This document shows positions 53,818 to 61,677 of a stretch of 64,000 nucleotides of DNA, piece after piece. A program made the translations under genes and the position numbers. The notes beneath the pieces were generated by a model, which ran no database searches, was not told where the DNA came from, and saw nothing but the letters and a program-made list of their open reading frames with translations. Positions within the stretch are counted from its first letter, which is position 1. Every line of letters begins with the position of its first letter. The stretch covers positions 124,001-188,000 of the forward strand of contig NZ_JACYUY010000002.1 in NCBI RefSeq assembly GCF_014842025.1, written 5' to 3'. The stretch comes from Massilia sp. CFBP 13721 (GTDB taxonomy: Bacteria; Pseudomonadota; Gammaproteobacteria; Burkholderiales; Burkholderiaceae_D).

Positions 53818-55239
53818 ATGAGCAGTACCCCCATCACGGCCGGGCCGTCCACCTCGGGCTTGTACCGGCGCGTCTGGCGCTGGCATTTCTTTGCCGGTCT
53901 TTTATGTCTTCCATTTATTTTTTCCTTGGCATTGACCGGTGCTGTCTACCTGTTCAACAAGGAACTCGACGATGTCATGTACCGCAGCCTGCTCATCCGC
54001 GACGAGGCTGTCGTCGGAACAGGCGCCGCGCTGCCGCCAGGCGAGCTGATCGCTCGCGCCGAGCGCGCGCAAGGCGGCGTGGCAAAAGCGCTGCAATGGC
54101 CGGCGGATACGCGCCACACCGTCCAGGTCGACGTCCAGCAAGCGGATGGCGCCGTGCGCCAGGTTTTCCTTGACCCGTCCAGCGGAGAAGTGAAGGGCGC
54201 GATGGCGGAGTCCGACCGGCTGATGTCGCTGGTCAAGCGCATCCATTCGCTCACGGTCGCGGGCAACGCCGGCAACGTGCTGATCGAAGTCGTCGCCGGC
54301 TGGGTGATCGTGCTGGTGCTGAGCGGGGCGTATTTGTGGTGGCCGCGCGGGCGCAAGCAGGGCGTGCTGCGCATCCGGCCGCAGGCGCAGGGGCGCGTCT
54401 GGTGGCGCGACCTGCATGCCGTTACCGGCGCGTTTGGCGCCATCGTCATCCTGTTTTTGGCGCTGACCGGCATGCCCTGGTCGATCGTCTGGGGTTCACA
54501 GGTGAATACCTGGCTGACGGCGCACGGACTCGGCGTTCCCGATGGCACCTGGACCAACCTGCCGCAGTCAGGCACGCCCGCTACTGCGCTCGGCGCCATT
54601 CCCTGGAGCCAGGAGCAGCAAATGCTGCCGGCATCGCATGCCGGGCATGAATCCGGGTCATCGCATCATGCCGGCGGCGCGACCGCGATGGCGCAGCCGC
54701 CCGCGCCCTCCGCCATCGGCCCCGACCGTGCTGCCGCCGTCTTCGCCGCGGCAGGGATGAAGGACGTCTACCGCCTGGTCCTGCCGCGCGGCGCGAGCGG
54801 GGTATACAGCGCGGTCAGGCTGCGCACGGCGCACGCCAGCCAGCGCGTGATCCACCTCGACCAGTACAGCGGCAAGATCCTGATGGACCTGGGGCCGGCC
54901 GACGTTGGCGCGGTGGCGCGCGTGACCGAGTGGGGCGTCAGCGTCCACCAGGGGACCGAATACGGCTTGCCGAACCAGTTGCTGATGCTGGCCGGCTGCA
55001 TTGCCCTGATGCTGCTGTGCGTGAGCGGCGTGGCCGTGTGGTGGAAGCGCCGCCCGGCCGGACAACTCGCGGCGCCCGTACGGCGCGACGCCGACCGGCT
55101 GGCGGCCGGGGTGGTCGTGATTGCGGTCGTGACCGGACTGGTGTTCCCGCTGCTGGGCGCGTCGATGGCGCTGGCAGCCTTGCTCGATTACGCGTGGAGT
55201 CACTCCCGCGCCTTGGTGCTTACCGCGCGCAAGTCCTGA
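53818..55239 (+). CDS. PepSY-associated transmembrane protein
   Basis: This 473-residue protein from ATG 53818 has AGGAG upstream; the frame is open back to 53533, but that part shadows the DUF2946 gene. It has four main membrane helices (near residues 20-45, 155-180, 205-225 and 390-410) with PepSY-type periplasmic domains between them. The second helix ends in WWPRGRK, typical of this family. A His-rich loop (HAGHESGSSHHAGG) near residue 275 suggests metal contact. Relatives (PiuB/FoxB-like) reduce or release metal from siderophores taken up by TonB receptors. No such receptor is adjacent here. Confidence 0.82.
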   Translation: MSSTPITAGPSTSGLYRRVWRWHFFAGLLCLPFIFSLALTGAVYLFNKELDDVMYRSLLIRDEAVVGTGAALPPGELIARAERAQGGVAKALQWPADTRHTVQVDVQQADGAVRQVFLDPSSGEVKGAMAESDRLMSLVKRIHSLTVAGNAGNVLIEVVAGWVIVLVLSGAYLWWPRGRKQGVLRIRPQAQGRVWWRDLHAVTGAFGAIVILFLALTGMPWSIVWGSQVNTWLTAHGLGVPDGTWTNLPQSGTPATALGAIPWSQEQQMLPASHAGHESGSSHHAGGATAMAQPPAPSAIGPDRAAAVFAAAGMKDVYRLVLPRGASGVYSAVRLRTAHASQRVIHLDQYSGKILMDLGPADVGAVARVTEWGVSVHQGTEYGLPNQLLMLAGCIALMLLCVSGVAVWWKRRPAGQLAAPVRRDADRLAAGVVVIAVVTGLVFPLLGASMALAALLDYAWSHSRALVLTARKS

Positions 55240-55269
55240 ATGCGGCCTGCTTCAGCGACGACAGGCACA

Positions 55270-55296
55270 TAAAAAAAGCCCACGTCACCGTGGGCT
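55270..55296 (-). terminator. Rho-independent terminator of the PEP-CTERM gene
   Basis: On the minus strand AGCCCACG, loop GTGA, CGTGGGCT and seven T. It may also stop the convergent PepSY transcript. Confidence 0.85.
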
Positions 55297-55334
55297 GTGC
55301 GTCAGGTAGCGGAGCAGTGCGCCGCCGGCGCGCC

Positions 55335-55964
55335 TTACGCCTTGTTCGCCTTCTTGCGGCGGCTTGCGCCCAGTGCCAGCATGCCCAGGCCCATCAGGCT
55401 CAGGCTGAGCGGCTCGGGAACGGCATTTACCTTGACGTTGTCGATGAACGAGGTCACGTCGCCATTGCCGCCATAGCCGATGAAGCGCAGGGTGTGGTTG
55501 CCGTTGCTGAGGGCGATGAGGTCGCTGGTGTAGGTCGTGAACGACGTTTTCGACCCTGGGGTGAACGTGGTCAGGCCGGCGAACGACAGGAGCTGGTTGT
55601 CGACCAGTACCGAGATGGGGTTGCCGCCGCCGCCATAGTTGCGCGATTCAGCGCTGAACGACACCGAGAACAGGCTCTTGGTGAAGTTGAACATCTGGGA
55701 GATCGACGCGCCGGGTTGCTGCAGGAAGGCCGCTTGCGCGCCGGTGGCATTCACGACGTTGAACGGCGAGTTGTTCGCAGCGACACCGCTGCTGCCGCCA
55801 TAGGTCCAGCCACCGACCGAACCGTTCAGGTAGCTGAACCCGCCGTTCTGGGCCGGCGTTTCGAAGCCGCCATTCTCGACGCTGTTGATGGGCGTGGCGA
55901 GTGCGCCGGCCGACGTAGTTGCGAGCGCGAAAGCGAGTGCGATGGTGTGTGCGATGTGTTTCAT
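55335..55964 (-). CDS. PEP-CTERM sorting-domain exported protein
   Basis: The 209-residue protein has a signal peptide (ending GALA), a beta-rich body starting NSVENGGFETP, and a C-terminal sorting signal. The signal comprises VPEP, a hydrophobic helix (LSLSLMGLGMLALGA) and a basic tail (SRRKKANKA). Exosortase cleaves at this signal, so the protein is exported to the surface or extracellular matrix. The body resembles the DUF642-like/choice-of-anchor group; its ligand is unknown. AAGGA precedes the ATG. A sigma-54 type promoter lies 31-47 bases upstream and a terminator follows, so it is monocistronic. Confidence 0.88.
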   Translation of the reverse strand: MKHIAHTIALAFALATTSAGALATPINSVENGGFETPAQNGGFSYLNGSVGGWTYGGSSGVAANNSPFNVVNATGAQAAFLQQPGASISQMFNFTKSLFSVSFSAESRNYGGGGNPISVLVDNQLLSFAGLTTFTPGSKTSFTTYTSDLIALSNGNHTLRFIGYGGNGDVTSFIDNVKVNAVPEPLSLSLMGLGMLALGASRRKKANKA

Positions 55965-55994
55965 GGCGTATCCTTGTTTTGATTCTTAACAATA

Positions 55995-56011
55995 AGCAAA
56001 ATTAATGCCAG
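55995..56011 (-). promoter_or_regulatory. Sigma-54 (-24/-12) promoter of the PEP-CTERM gene
   Basis: On the minus strand CTGGCATTAATTTTGCT aligns with YTGGCACGRNNNTTGCW with only two mismatches and correct GG-GC spacing. The -12 is about 32 bases before the ATG. PEP-CTERM genes in related bacteria are known to depend on RpoN with the PrsK/PrsR two-component system. Confidence 0.7.
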
Positions 56012-56112
56012 GAAAAACTTAGTTATTAAAAACAACTACTTGGATTTCCTTTGATTTCAATCAAGACAAGGTGTGTAAATATTCTCGACAAAAAAATCAC
56101 TCGGGCGAACAC

Positions 56113-57006
56113 TCAAGCAAACAACTTTTCGCGCGCCATCGCACCGATCGCCACCGTGGCCGGATGGCTCATGCGCCGCTCGGTGGTGATCGCGTAGACC
56201 TGCTCGACGACGGCATCGACCTGTCCCAGCGCCACTACCCCGTATTGCGCGCACACCTGCGGCGCGATGACGGCCGGTGCGAAGAATACGCCGGCGCCGG
56301 ACTGGCCGAAGGCCTGCATCATGGCGCTGTCGTCGAATTCGCCGACCACGTGCGGATACACCTTGATGCGTTCGAACCACTGCAGCAGGCGCTGGTAGAC
56401 GGCGAAATCCTCGCCCGGCAGCAGCATCGGCCCGTTGTGCAGGCAGACTGGAAAATTGTCGCCGAGCTGCGCGGCCAGCGCCGGCGTCGCGAACGCCGTC
56501 ATCGGACTCTCGCCCAGCAGGTGGTTGTAGGCGCGCACGCTGAAGTGCGCCGGGATCGGCCGGTCGGCAATGACGAGGTCGAGGCGGTGGATGGCCAGTT
56601 CCGCCAGCAAGCTGTCGAGCCGGCCTTCGCGGCAGATCAGCCTGACCGGCTGCGGCAATTTGAGGGCCGGTTCGACCAGGCGGCAGGCGATCAGCTTCGA
56701 TACCGAGTCGGCGCAACCGACGCGGTACGGCGTCGCGGTGGTGAAGGTCTCGTCGCGCACCAGTTCGAGCAAGGCGTCGCCGGTAGCGAAGATGTCGTCG
56801 GCGTAGTGCATGATGCGGCGGCCGGTTTCCGTCAGCTCGAGATTGCGTCCGCTGCGGCGGAACAGTTCGACGCCGAGCGAGGCCGCGAATTCGGACAGCT
56901 GTCCGGAAATCGAGTGCGGCGTCAGGTGCAGCTGGGTCGCCGCCTTGGCGATGCTGCCCGTTTTTGCCACCATCCAGAAATAACGCAAATGCTTATAGTT
57001 AAGCAT
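56113..57006 (-). CDS. nhaR: LysR-family transcriptional activator NhaR-like
   Basis: The 297-residue protein begins MLNYKHLRYFWMVAKTGSIAKAA, followed by the helix-turn-helix and LTPHSISGQL, a sequence typical of NhaR rather than general LysR proteins. The effector domain occupies about 90-297. E. coli NhaR responds to sodium and activates nhaA and osmC. No antiporter gene is in the window; the divergent neighbours are an HPF-like gene and terC. GAGG lies 6 bases before the start. Confidence 0.85.
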   Translation of the reverse strand: MLNYKHLRYFWMVAKTGSIAKAATQLHLTPHSISGQLSEFAASLGVELFRRSGRNLELTETGRRIMHYADDIFATGDALLELVRDETFTTATPYRVGCADSVSKLIACRLVEPALKLPQPVRLICREGRLDSLLAELAIHRLDLVIADRPIPAHFSVRAYNHLLGESPMTAFATPALAAQLGDNFPVCLHNGPMLLPGEDFAVYQRLLQWFERIKVYPHVVGEFDDSAMMQAFGQSGAGVFFAPAVIAPQVCAQYGVVALGQVDAVVEQVYAITTERRMSHPATVAIGAMAREKLFA

Positions 57007-57030
57007 GGAAAACCTCTTTTAAGCTTGCTC

Positions 57031-57060
57031 TAACAGATCGAAAAAACCGATCTTATGTTA
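57031..57060. promoter_or_regulatory. Candidate LysR-type operator between nhaR and hpf/terC
   Basis: AGATCG and CGATCT form a perfect inverted repeat around seven bases (57035-57053), with flanking TAAC and GTTA extending it. The position between divergent genes suits autoregulation by NhaR. Confidence 0.45.
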
Positions 57061-57073
57061 AATAATATTCGAT

Positions 57074-57102
57074 TTGTCCGATGTATCGTGCGCTCCTATA
57101 GT
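57074..57102 (+). promoter_or_regulatory. Sigma-70 promoter of the hpf-terC operon
   Basis: TTGTCC (57074-57079) and TATAGT (57097-57102) are separated by 17 bases, 28 bases before ATG 57130. Confidence 0.6.
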
Positions 57103-57129
57103 GGGGTCTCACCTCACAGAAGAACTACC

Positions 57130-57540
57130 ATGCACATGACCATCCAGACCAACGGCTTCCAGATGACCTCTGCTTTGCGCGCCTATACCGATCAGCGCCT
57201 GGCCACCGCGCTGGGCTGGGCGCGGCACCACATGCGCAGGCTGGCGGTGTCGCTGTCGGACATCAACGGTCCGCGCGGCGGCGTCGACAAGCGCTGCCGC
57301 ATCCAGGTCCAGCTCGGCGGCGGGCGCGAAGTGATCGTCGACGACGTCGACGCCAACCTGTACGCCGCCATCGACCGCGCCGTCGACCGCGCCGACCGCG
57401 CGGTGGTGAAGAAGGTCGAGCGCACGCGCCAGTTCGTGCGCACCCGCGCGCCGGCCCAGCAGGGGCAGATGGCGACGGGTGAGCAGCATGAGCCGGCCGA
57501 CGACATGCCGGTACGCGGCAACGAAGCTCAGGAGCGCTAA
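57130..57540 (+). CDS. HPF/RaiA-like ribosome-associated protein
   Basis: This 136-residue protein from ATG 57130 (a second ATG at 57136 is possible) has the short HPF/RaiA beta-alpha fold: MTIQTNGFQMTSALRAYTDQRL, then a strand RRLAVSLSDINGPRGG, KRCRIQVQL, and a helix with paired Asp/Arg (NLYAAIDRAVDRADRAV). It lacks the dimerising C-terminal domain of long HPF. Such factors bind the ribosomal decoding site and cause hibernation. The C-terminal tail is Gln/Glu-rich and unrelated. terC begins on the very next base after its stop. Confidence 0.78.
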   Translation: MHMTIQTNGFQMTSALRAYTDQRLATALGWARHHMRRLAVSLSDINGPRGGVDKRCRIQVQLGGGREVIVDDVDANLYAAIDRAVDRADRAVVKKVERTRQFVRTRAPAQQGQMATGEQHEPADDMPVRGNEAQER

Positions 57541-58500
57541 ATGAACGGACTGGAAACCATTGCCAGCGCCCCGATGTGGGCCGGCTTCGTCGGCTTCGTG
57601 CTGGTCATGCTGGCGCTCGACCTGTTCGTCTTCGGCGGTAACAAGGCGCACAAGGTCAGCGTCAAGGAAGCCGGCATCTGGTCGCTGGTCTGGGTCAGCC
57701 TGGCGCTGCTGTTCAACGGCGGCCTGTGGTGGTACCTGACCGGAACGGTGGGCGCCGAGATCGCCGACCAGAAGGCGCTCGAATTCTTCTCGGGCTACCT
57801 GATCGAAAAGGCGCTCTCGGTCGATAACGTGTTCGTGTTCCTGCTGATCTTTACCGCCTTCCAGGTGCCGCAGCAATACCAGCGCAGGGTCCTGATCTAC
57901 GGCGTGCTGGGTGCGATCGTCATGCGCGCCATCATGATCAGTGCGGGCGCCTGGGTCGTGAGCGAATTCAGCTGGGTGCTGTACCTGTTCGGCGCGTTCC
58001 TGCTGTTCACCGGTATCCGCATGCTGGTGGCGGTCGACGAAGAGCCGGACGTGGCCAACAACCCGGTGCTGCGTTTCGCACGCAAGCACTTGAAGGTGGC
58101 CGAGGGCGACCACGGAGAAAAATTCTTCGTGACGAAAGGCGGGATGCGTTTCGTGACGCCGCTGTTCCTGGTCCTGATCCTGATCGAGGTGACCGACCTG
58201 GTGTTCGCGGTGGACTCGATCCCGGCGATTTTTGCCATCACGACCGATCCGTTCATCGTGTTCACGTCGAACATGTTCGCGATCCTGGGCTTGCGCGCAC
58301 TGTACTTCCTGCTGGTGGACGTGGCCGACCGCTTCCACTTGCTGAAATACGGCCTGGCGATGGTGCTGACCTTCATCGGTACCAAGATGCTGATCATGCC
58401 GTGGTATCACGTGCCGGTGCAGGCGTCGCTGACCGTGGTGGCGGTGCTGATTGCGGGTAGCTGTATTGCCAGCCTGTTCATCACGCAGAAGGACAAGTAA
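57541..58500 (+). CDS. TerC/Alx family integral membrane protein
   Basis: The 319-residue protein has about nine membrane helices. Acidic residues lie within them (FVLVMLALDLFVFGG, EKALSVDNVFVF, LIEVTDLVFAVDSIPA), the hallmark of TerC/Alx. Family members have been linked to manganese export and metal or pH homeostasis. It is co-transcribed with the HPF-like gene: its ATG directly follows the previous TAA, with AGGAG inside the end of that gene. No yybP-ykoY-like manganese riboswitch is visible, unlike upstream of E. coli alx. Confidence 0.88.
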   Translation: MNGLETIASAPMWAGFVGFVLVMLALDLFVFGGNKAHKVSVKEAGIWSLVWVSLALLFNGGLWWYLTGTVGAEIADQKALEFFSGYLIEKALSVDNVFVFLLIFTAFQVPQQYQRRVLIYGVLGAIVMRAIMISAGAWVVSEFSWVLYLFGAFLLFTGIRMLVAVDEEPDVANNPVLRFARKHLKVAEGDHGEKFFVTKGGMRFVTPLFLVLILIEVTDLVFAVDSIPAIFAITTDPFIVFTSNMFAILGLRALYFLLVDVADRFHLLKYGLAMVLTFIGTKMLIMPWYHVPVQASLTVVAVLIAGSCIASLFITQKDK

Positions 58501-58508
58501 GGTAGGGC

Positions 58509-58538
58509 GGGGGTGACCGGCGGGAGCCGGCCACCCCC
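58509..58538 (+). terminator. GC-rich hairpin after terC, likely terminator
   Basis: A 13-base stem with one mismatch (GGGGGTGACCGGC against GCCGGCCACCCCC) and loop GGGA begins 9 bases after the terC stop. The following tail is only weakly T-rich. The start GTAGGGCGGG resembles the intergenic repeat family. Confidence 0.5.
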
Positions 58539-58623
58539 ATTTCACATCCTCTCATGGCAATCAATCAATGCTATCCTGTGCGGCTCCAAGGTATCCCAGC
58601 CGTAAGCAGACAAACAAGCAGCG

Positions 58624-60474
58624 ATGATCACCGAACCAGACACCGAACAAAAACCAGGCCGTGCCTCCTACGCCGACGGCCCGCGCCTGTTGGCCGACAT
58701 CGGCGCCACCCATGCCCGCTTCACGCTCGAGACGGCGCCCGGCGTGTTCCGCCAGACCGCGGTCCTGCTGTGCGACGACTACGACGGCATCGTTCCCCTG
58801 CTGAACGCGTATCTTGCCGAGAAGGGCGAGCGCATCACCCACGCCGCCTTTGCCATGGCCAATCCGGTCAGCGGCGACCTGGTGCGCATGACCAACCGCG
58901 AGTGGCAGTTCTCGACCGACGAGGTGCGGCGCACGATGGGCTGGTCGACGCTGGTCATCGTCAACGACTTCACCGCGCTGGCGATGGCGCTGCCGGGCCT
59001 GGGCGCGGGCGACGTGCTGCAGGTGGGCGGCGGCAAGCCGGCGCCGCATGCGGTGGCGGGCGTACTCGGCGCCGGCACCGGCCTGGGCGTGTCGGGCGTA
59101 ATTCCAACCGCGGACGGCTTCGTGACCCTCGGCAGCGAAGGCGGGCACGTCAACTTCGCACCCGGCGACGAACGCGAATTCGCGATCCTGCAGCACGCCT
59201 GGCGCGAGTGGCCGCACGTGTCGAACGAGCGCATCCTGTCCGGCCCCGGCATGGAACTGGTGTACCGCGCGCTGGCCGAACGTAACGGCGTGGAAGCGCC
59301 GGCGCGCACGGCCGCCGAGATCGTCGCCTGCGCACTCGACGAGCACGATGCGCTCTGCCTGGAAGTACTCGAATGCTTCGCCGGCATGCTGGGCGGCGCC
59401 GCGGCCAACCTGGCGCTCACGCTGGGCGCCTTTGGCGGCATTTTTATTGGCGGCGGCATCGTGCCGCGCATCGCGCAGTGGTTCGCGACGTCACCGTTCC
59501 GCGCGCGCTTCGAGGCGAAAGGGCGCTTCACCGATTACCTGGCGCAGATCCCGACCTACGTGATCATGACACCGAATCCCGCGCTGCGCGGCGTGTCGAC
59601 GATTTTGTCCGAACATCTGCGCGGGCGCAGCGGCGCGAATACCCTGATGGAGCGCGTCCAGCACCTGCAGCACGAACTGTCGCCGGCCGAGCAGCGCGTG
59701 GCCGCACTGGTGCTCGAGCATCCGCGTAAAGTCCTGTCCGAACCGATCGCGGAAATCGCGCGCCTTGCCGACGTCAGCCAGCCGACCGTGATCCGCTTCT
59801 GCCGTTCGCTCGGCTTCCAGGGCCTGGCCGAATTCAAACTCAAATTCGCCGGCAGCCTGACCGGCTCGATCCCGGTGCGCCACAGCCAGGTGCGCATGAG
59901 CGACAGCACCCATGATTTGTCGGCCAAGGTGATCGACAACACGGTGTCGGCGATCCTGAAATTCCGCGACGGCCTCGACGTGCACGCGATCGACCGCGCC
60001 ATCGCGCTGTTGCGCAGTGCCGGCAAGGTCGAGTTTTACGCGATGGGCAATGCGCGCGTCGTCGCGCTCGACGGCCAGCACAAATTCTTCCGCTTCCGCA
60101 TTCCCACCACGGCCCACGGCGACGCCCACCTGTTCCAGCTGGCCGCCGAACTGCTGAAACCGAACGACGTCGTCATCGCGATTTCGACGGCGGGGCAGGC
60201 GCCCGAGCTGCTGTCGGCGGTGGACGCCGCGCGCCGCGCCGGCGCCAGCGTGATCGCCATCACCAGCAGCAAGTCGGCGCTGGCGAAACGGGCGGACGTC
60301 TGCCTGGCGGTCGACCACGCCGAGGACAGCACCGTCTTCCTGTCGATGATTTCGCGCATCCTGCAGCTGCTGCTGATCGACATCATGGCGGTCGGGATTT
60401 CGCTGGGGGCGCAGGCGGAGCAGGACGGGGATATCGAAGCGAGGAAGCTGCTGATTTCGCACCTGGACGTTTGA
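58624..60474 (+). CDS. glk: Glucokinase fused to RpiR-family transcriptional regulator
   Basis: The 616-residue protein is a fusion. Residues about 20-335 are a ROK-independent, E. coli-type glucokinase: LLADIGATHARF (ATP loop), VIVNDFTALAMALP with the catalytic Asp, and GAGTGLG. Residues about 341-616 are an RpiR regulator with HTH (IAEIARLADVSQPTVIRFCRSLGF) and a SIS phosphosugar-binding domain from about 465. The fusion is known in Burkholderiales. It lets the enzyme that makes glucose 6-phosphate also carry a phosphosugar sensor that controls sugar genes. It follows terC by 123 bases and likely serves the maltodextrin pathway. Confidence 0.9.
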   Translation: MITEPDTEQKPGRASYADGPRLLADIGATHARFTLETAPGVFRQTAVLLCDDYDGIVPLLNAYLAEKGERITHAAFAMANPVSGDLVRMTNREWQFSTDEVRRTMGWSTLVIVNDFTALAMALPGLGAGDVLQVGGGKPAPHAVAGVLGAGTGLGVSGVIPTADGFVTLGSEGGHVNFAPGDEREFAILQHAWREWPHVSNERILSGPGMELVYRALAERNGVEAPARTAAEIVACALDEHDALCLEVLECFAGMLGGAAANLALTLGAFGGIFIGGGIVPRIAQWFATSPFRARFEAKGRFTDYLAQIPTYVIMTPNPALRGVSTILSEHLRGRSGANTLMERVQHLQHELSPAEQRVAALVLEHPRKVLSEPIAEIARLADVSQPTVIRFCRSLGFQGLAEFKLKFAGSLTGSIPVRHSQVRMSDSTHDLSAKVIDNTVSAILKFRDGLDVHAIDRAIALLRSAGKVEFYAMGNARVVALDGQHKFFRFRIPTTAHGDAHLFQLAAELLKPNDVVIAISTAGQAPELLSAVDAARRAGASVIAITSSKSALAKRADVCLAVDHAEDSTVFLSMISRILQLLLIDIMAVGISLGAQAEQDGDIEARKLLISHLDV

Positions 60475-60487
60475 TCACGGAGCTGAT

Positions 60488-61069
60488 ATGCCCATTCACC
60501 AAGCCGACATGCAGGTACTGTGGAAAGACTACGAGAACTGGCTTGCCGAACATTGGCCTGACGGGCTTTCGCGCTTGCAGGGTCCCGCAACCGATGCACA
60601 GATGACGGATCTGGAGACGGCGCTGCGGGTAAAGCTGCCCGACGACTTGATCGCATTCCTGAAGATTCATAACGGGCAAAGCGAGTACGGTCCCTTATTG
60701 AGTGGCTGGTATTTCCTGTCTGTCGAAGAGATATTGGAACAATGGTTGATATGGGCAGAGCTGGTCGACGCGGGCGAGTTCGACGACTACCGCTCGGAAC
60801 CGCAAGCCGGTATCAGGAACGACTGGTATAACCGCAAGTGGATTCCCTTCACCCATGACGGCGCCGGGAATCACCTGTGCGTCGATCTCGATCCCGCAGC
60901 AGATGGCCAACACGGCCAGGTCATCACGATGTGGCACGACAGTCCGGACCGTGAGCAGCAGGCCCGCAGTTTCCATGCGTTTTTCGCATCCTATGTGCAG
61001 GCGGTGCTTGCAGGGCAGTACGCGTATGGAGAAGACTACGACGGGATCGTCGCTGTTGGCGACCTGTAA
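60488..61069 (+). CDS. SMI1/KNR4 family protein
   Basis: The 193-residue protein matches the SMI1/KNR4 superfamily: PATDAQMTDLETALRVKLPDDLIAFLKIHNGQ at the N-terminus, GWYFLSVEEILEQW, and WIPFTHDGAGNHLCVDLDP. In bacteria many members are immunity proteins for contact-dependent toxins, while others appear as single housekeeping genes. No toxin gene is adjacent. GGAG precedes the ATG; it is 13 bases after the glucokinase fusion. Confidence 0.85.
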   Translation: MPIHQADMQVLWKDYENWLAEHWPDGLSRLQGPATDAQMTDLETALRVKLPDDLIAFLKIHNGQSEYGPLLSGWYFLSVEEILEQWLIWAELVDAGEFDDYRSEPQAGIRNDWYNRKWIPFTHDGAGNHLCVDLDPAADGQHGQVITMWHDSPDREQQARSFHAFFASYVQAVLAGQYAYGEDYDGIVAVGDL

Positions 61070-61092
61070 CGAATAGCGGAGGCAGGCCTGGC

Positions 61093-61560
61093 ATGCAAAC
61101 CATGACGATCACGCTGCGCGACATCACCCAAGACAATTTCGAAGCCCTGATGGACATGGAGCTGCCCGCGCACCAGCGCGATCTCCTGCACAGCAATGCG
61201 TATTCGATCGCGCAGTCGACGTTTTATCTGGAATTCGTGGCGCGCGCGATCTACCAGGACGAGCGCCCGGTCGGCTTCGCCCTCTACAACCGCGTCGATG
61301 ACGGCCATGTCGGGCGCTATGGCATCTACCGCTTCATGGTCGATTATCCGCTGCAGTCGCAGGGCATCGGACGGCGCGCGATGGAATTGCTGCTCGCCGA
61401 GATCTGGTCGATGCCGGACGTCGAATGCATCACGATCTGCTACCACCCGCACAATGCGCGCGCGAGCGCTTTTTACCGCAGCTTCGGCTTCGTCGAAACC
61501 GGCATCGACGACATCGGCGAGATGAACGCGCGCATCACGCTGGCTGAAGACGGCGGCTGA
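61093..61560 (+). CDS. GNAT-family N-acetyltransferase
   Basis: The 155-residue protein starts after GGAGG. The family pattern is RFMVDYPLQSQGIGRRAMELLL for the acetyl-CoA loop (Q-x-x-G-I-G) and NARASAFYRSFGFVETG at the end. It resembles spermidine/diamine acetyltransferases in layout, but the acceptor is uncertain. It follows the SMI1 gene by 23 bases on the same strand. Confidence 0.83.
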   Translation: MQTMTITLRDITQDNFEALMDMELPAHQRDLLHSNAYSIAQSTFYLEFVARAIYQDERPVGFALYNRVDDGHVGRYGIYRFMVDYPLQSQGIGRRAMELLLAEIWSMPDVECITICYHPHNARASAFYRSFGFVETGIDDIGEMNARITLAEDGG

Positions 61561-61677
61561 TCCGGCCTCGATTTACGGTGTTTCATCGCGCCATATCACG
61601 CTTTCGTCGCGTCGCTGCACACGGCGGTGCGCGCTGCTTAAGCTGCGCTTCCACTTGACGATCAATGTGAGGACAGC

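Noticed and set aside
57007..57129. Manganese riboswitch before the terC operon.
   Set aside because: The leader after the predicted transcription start is only about 20 bases, too short for a yybP-ykoY element.
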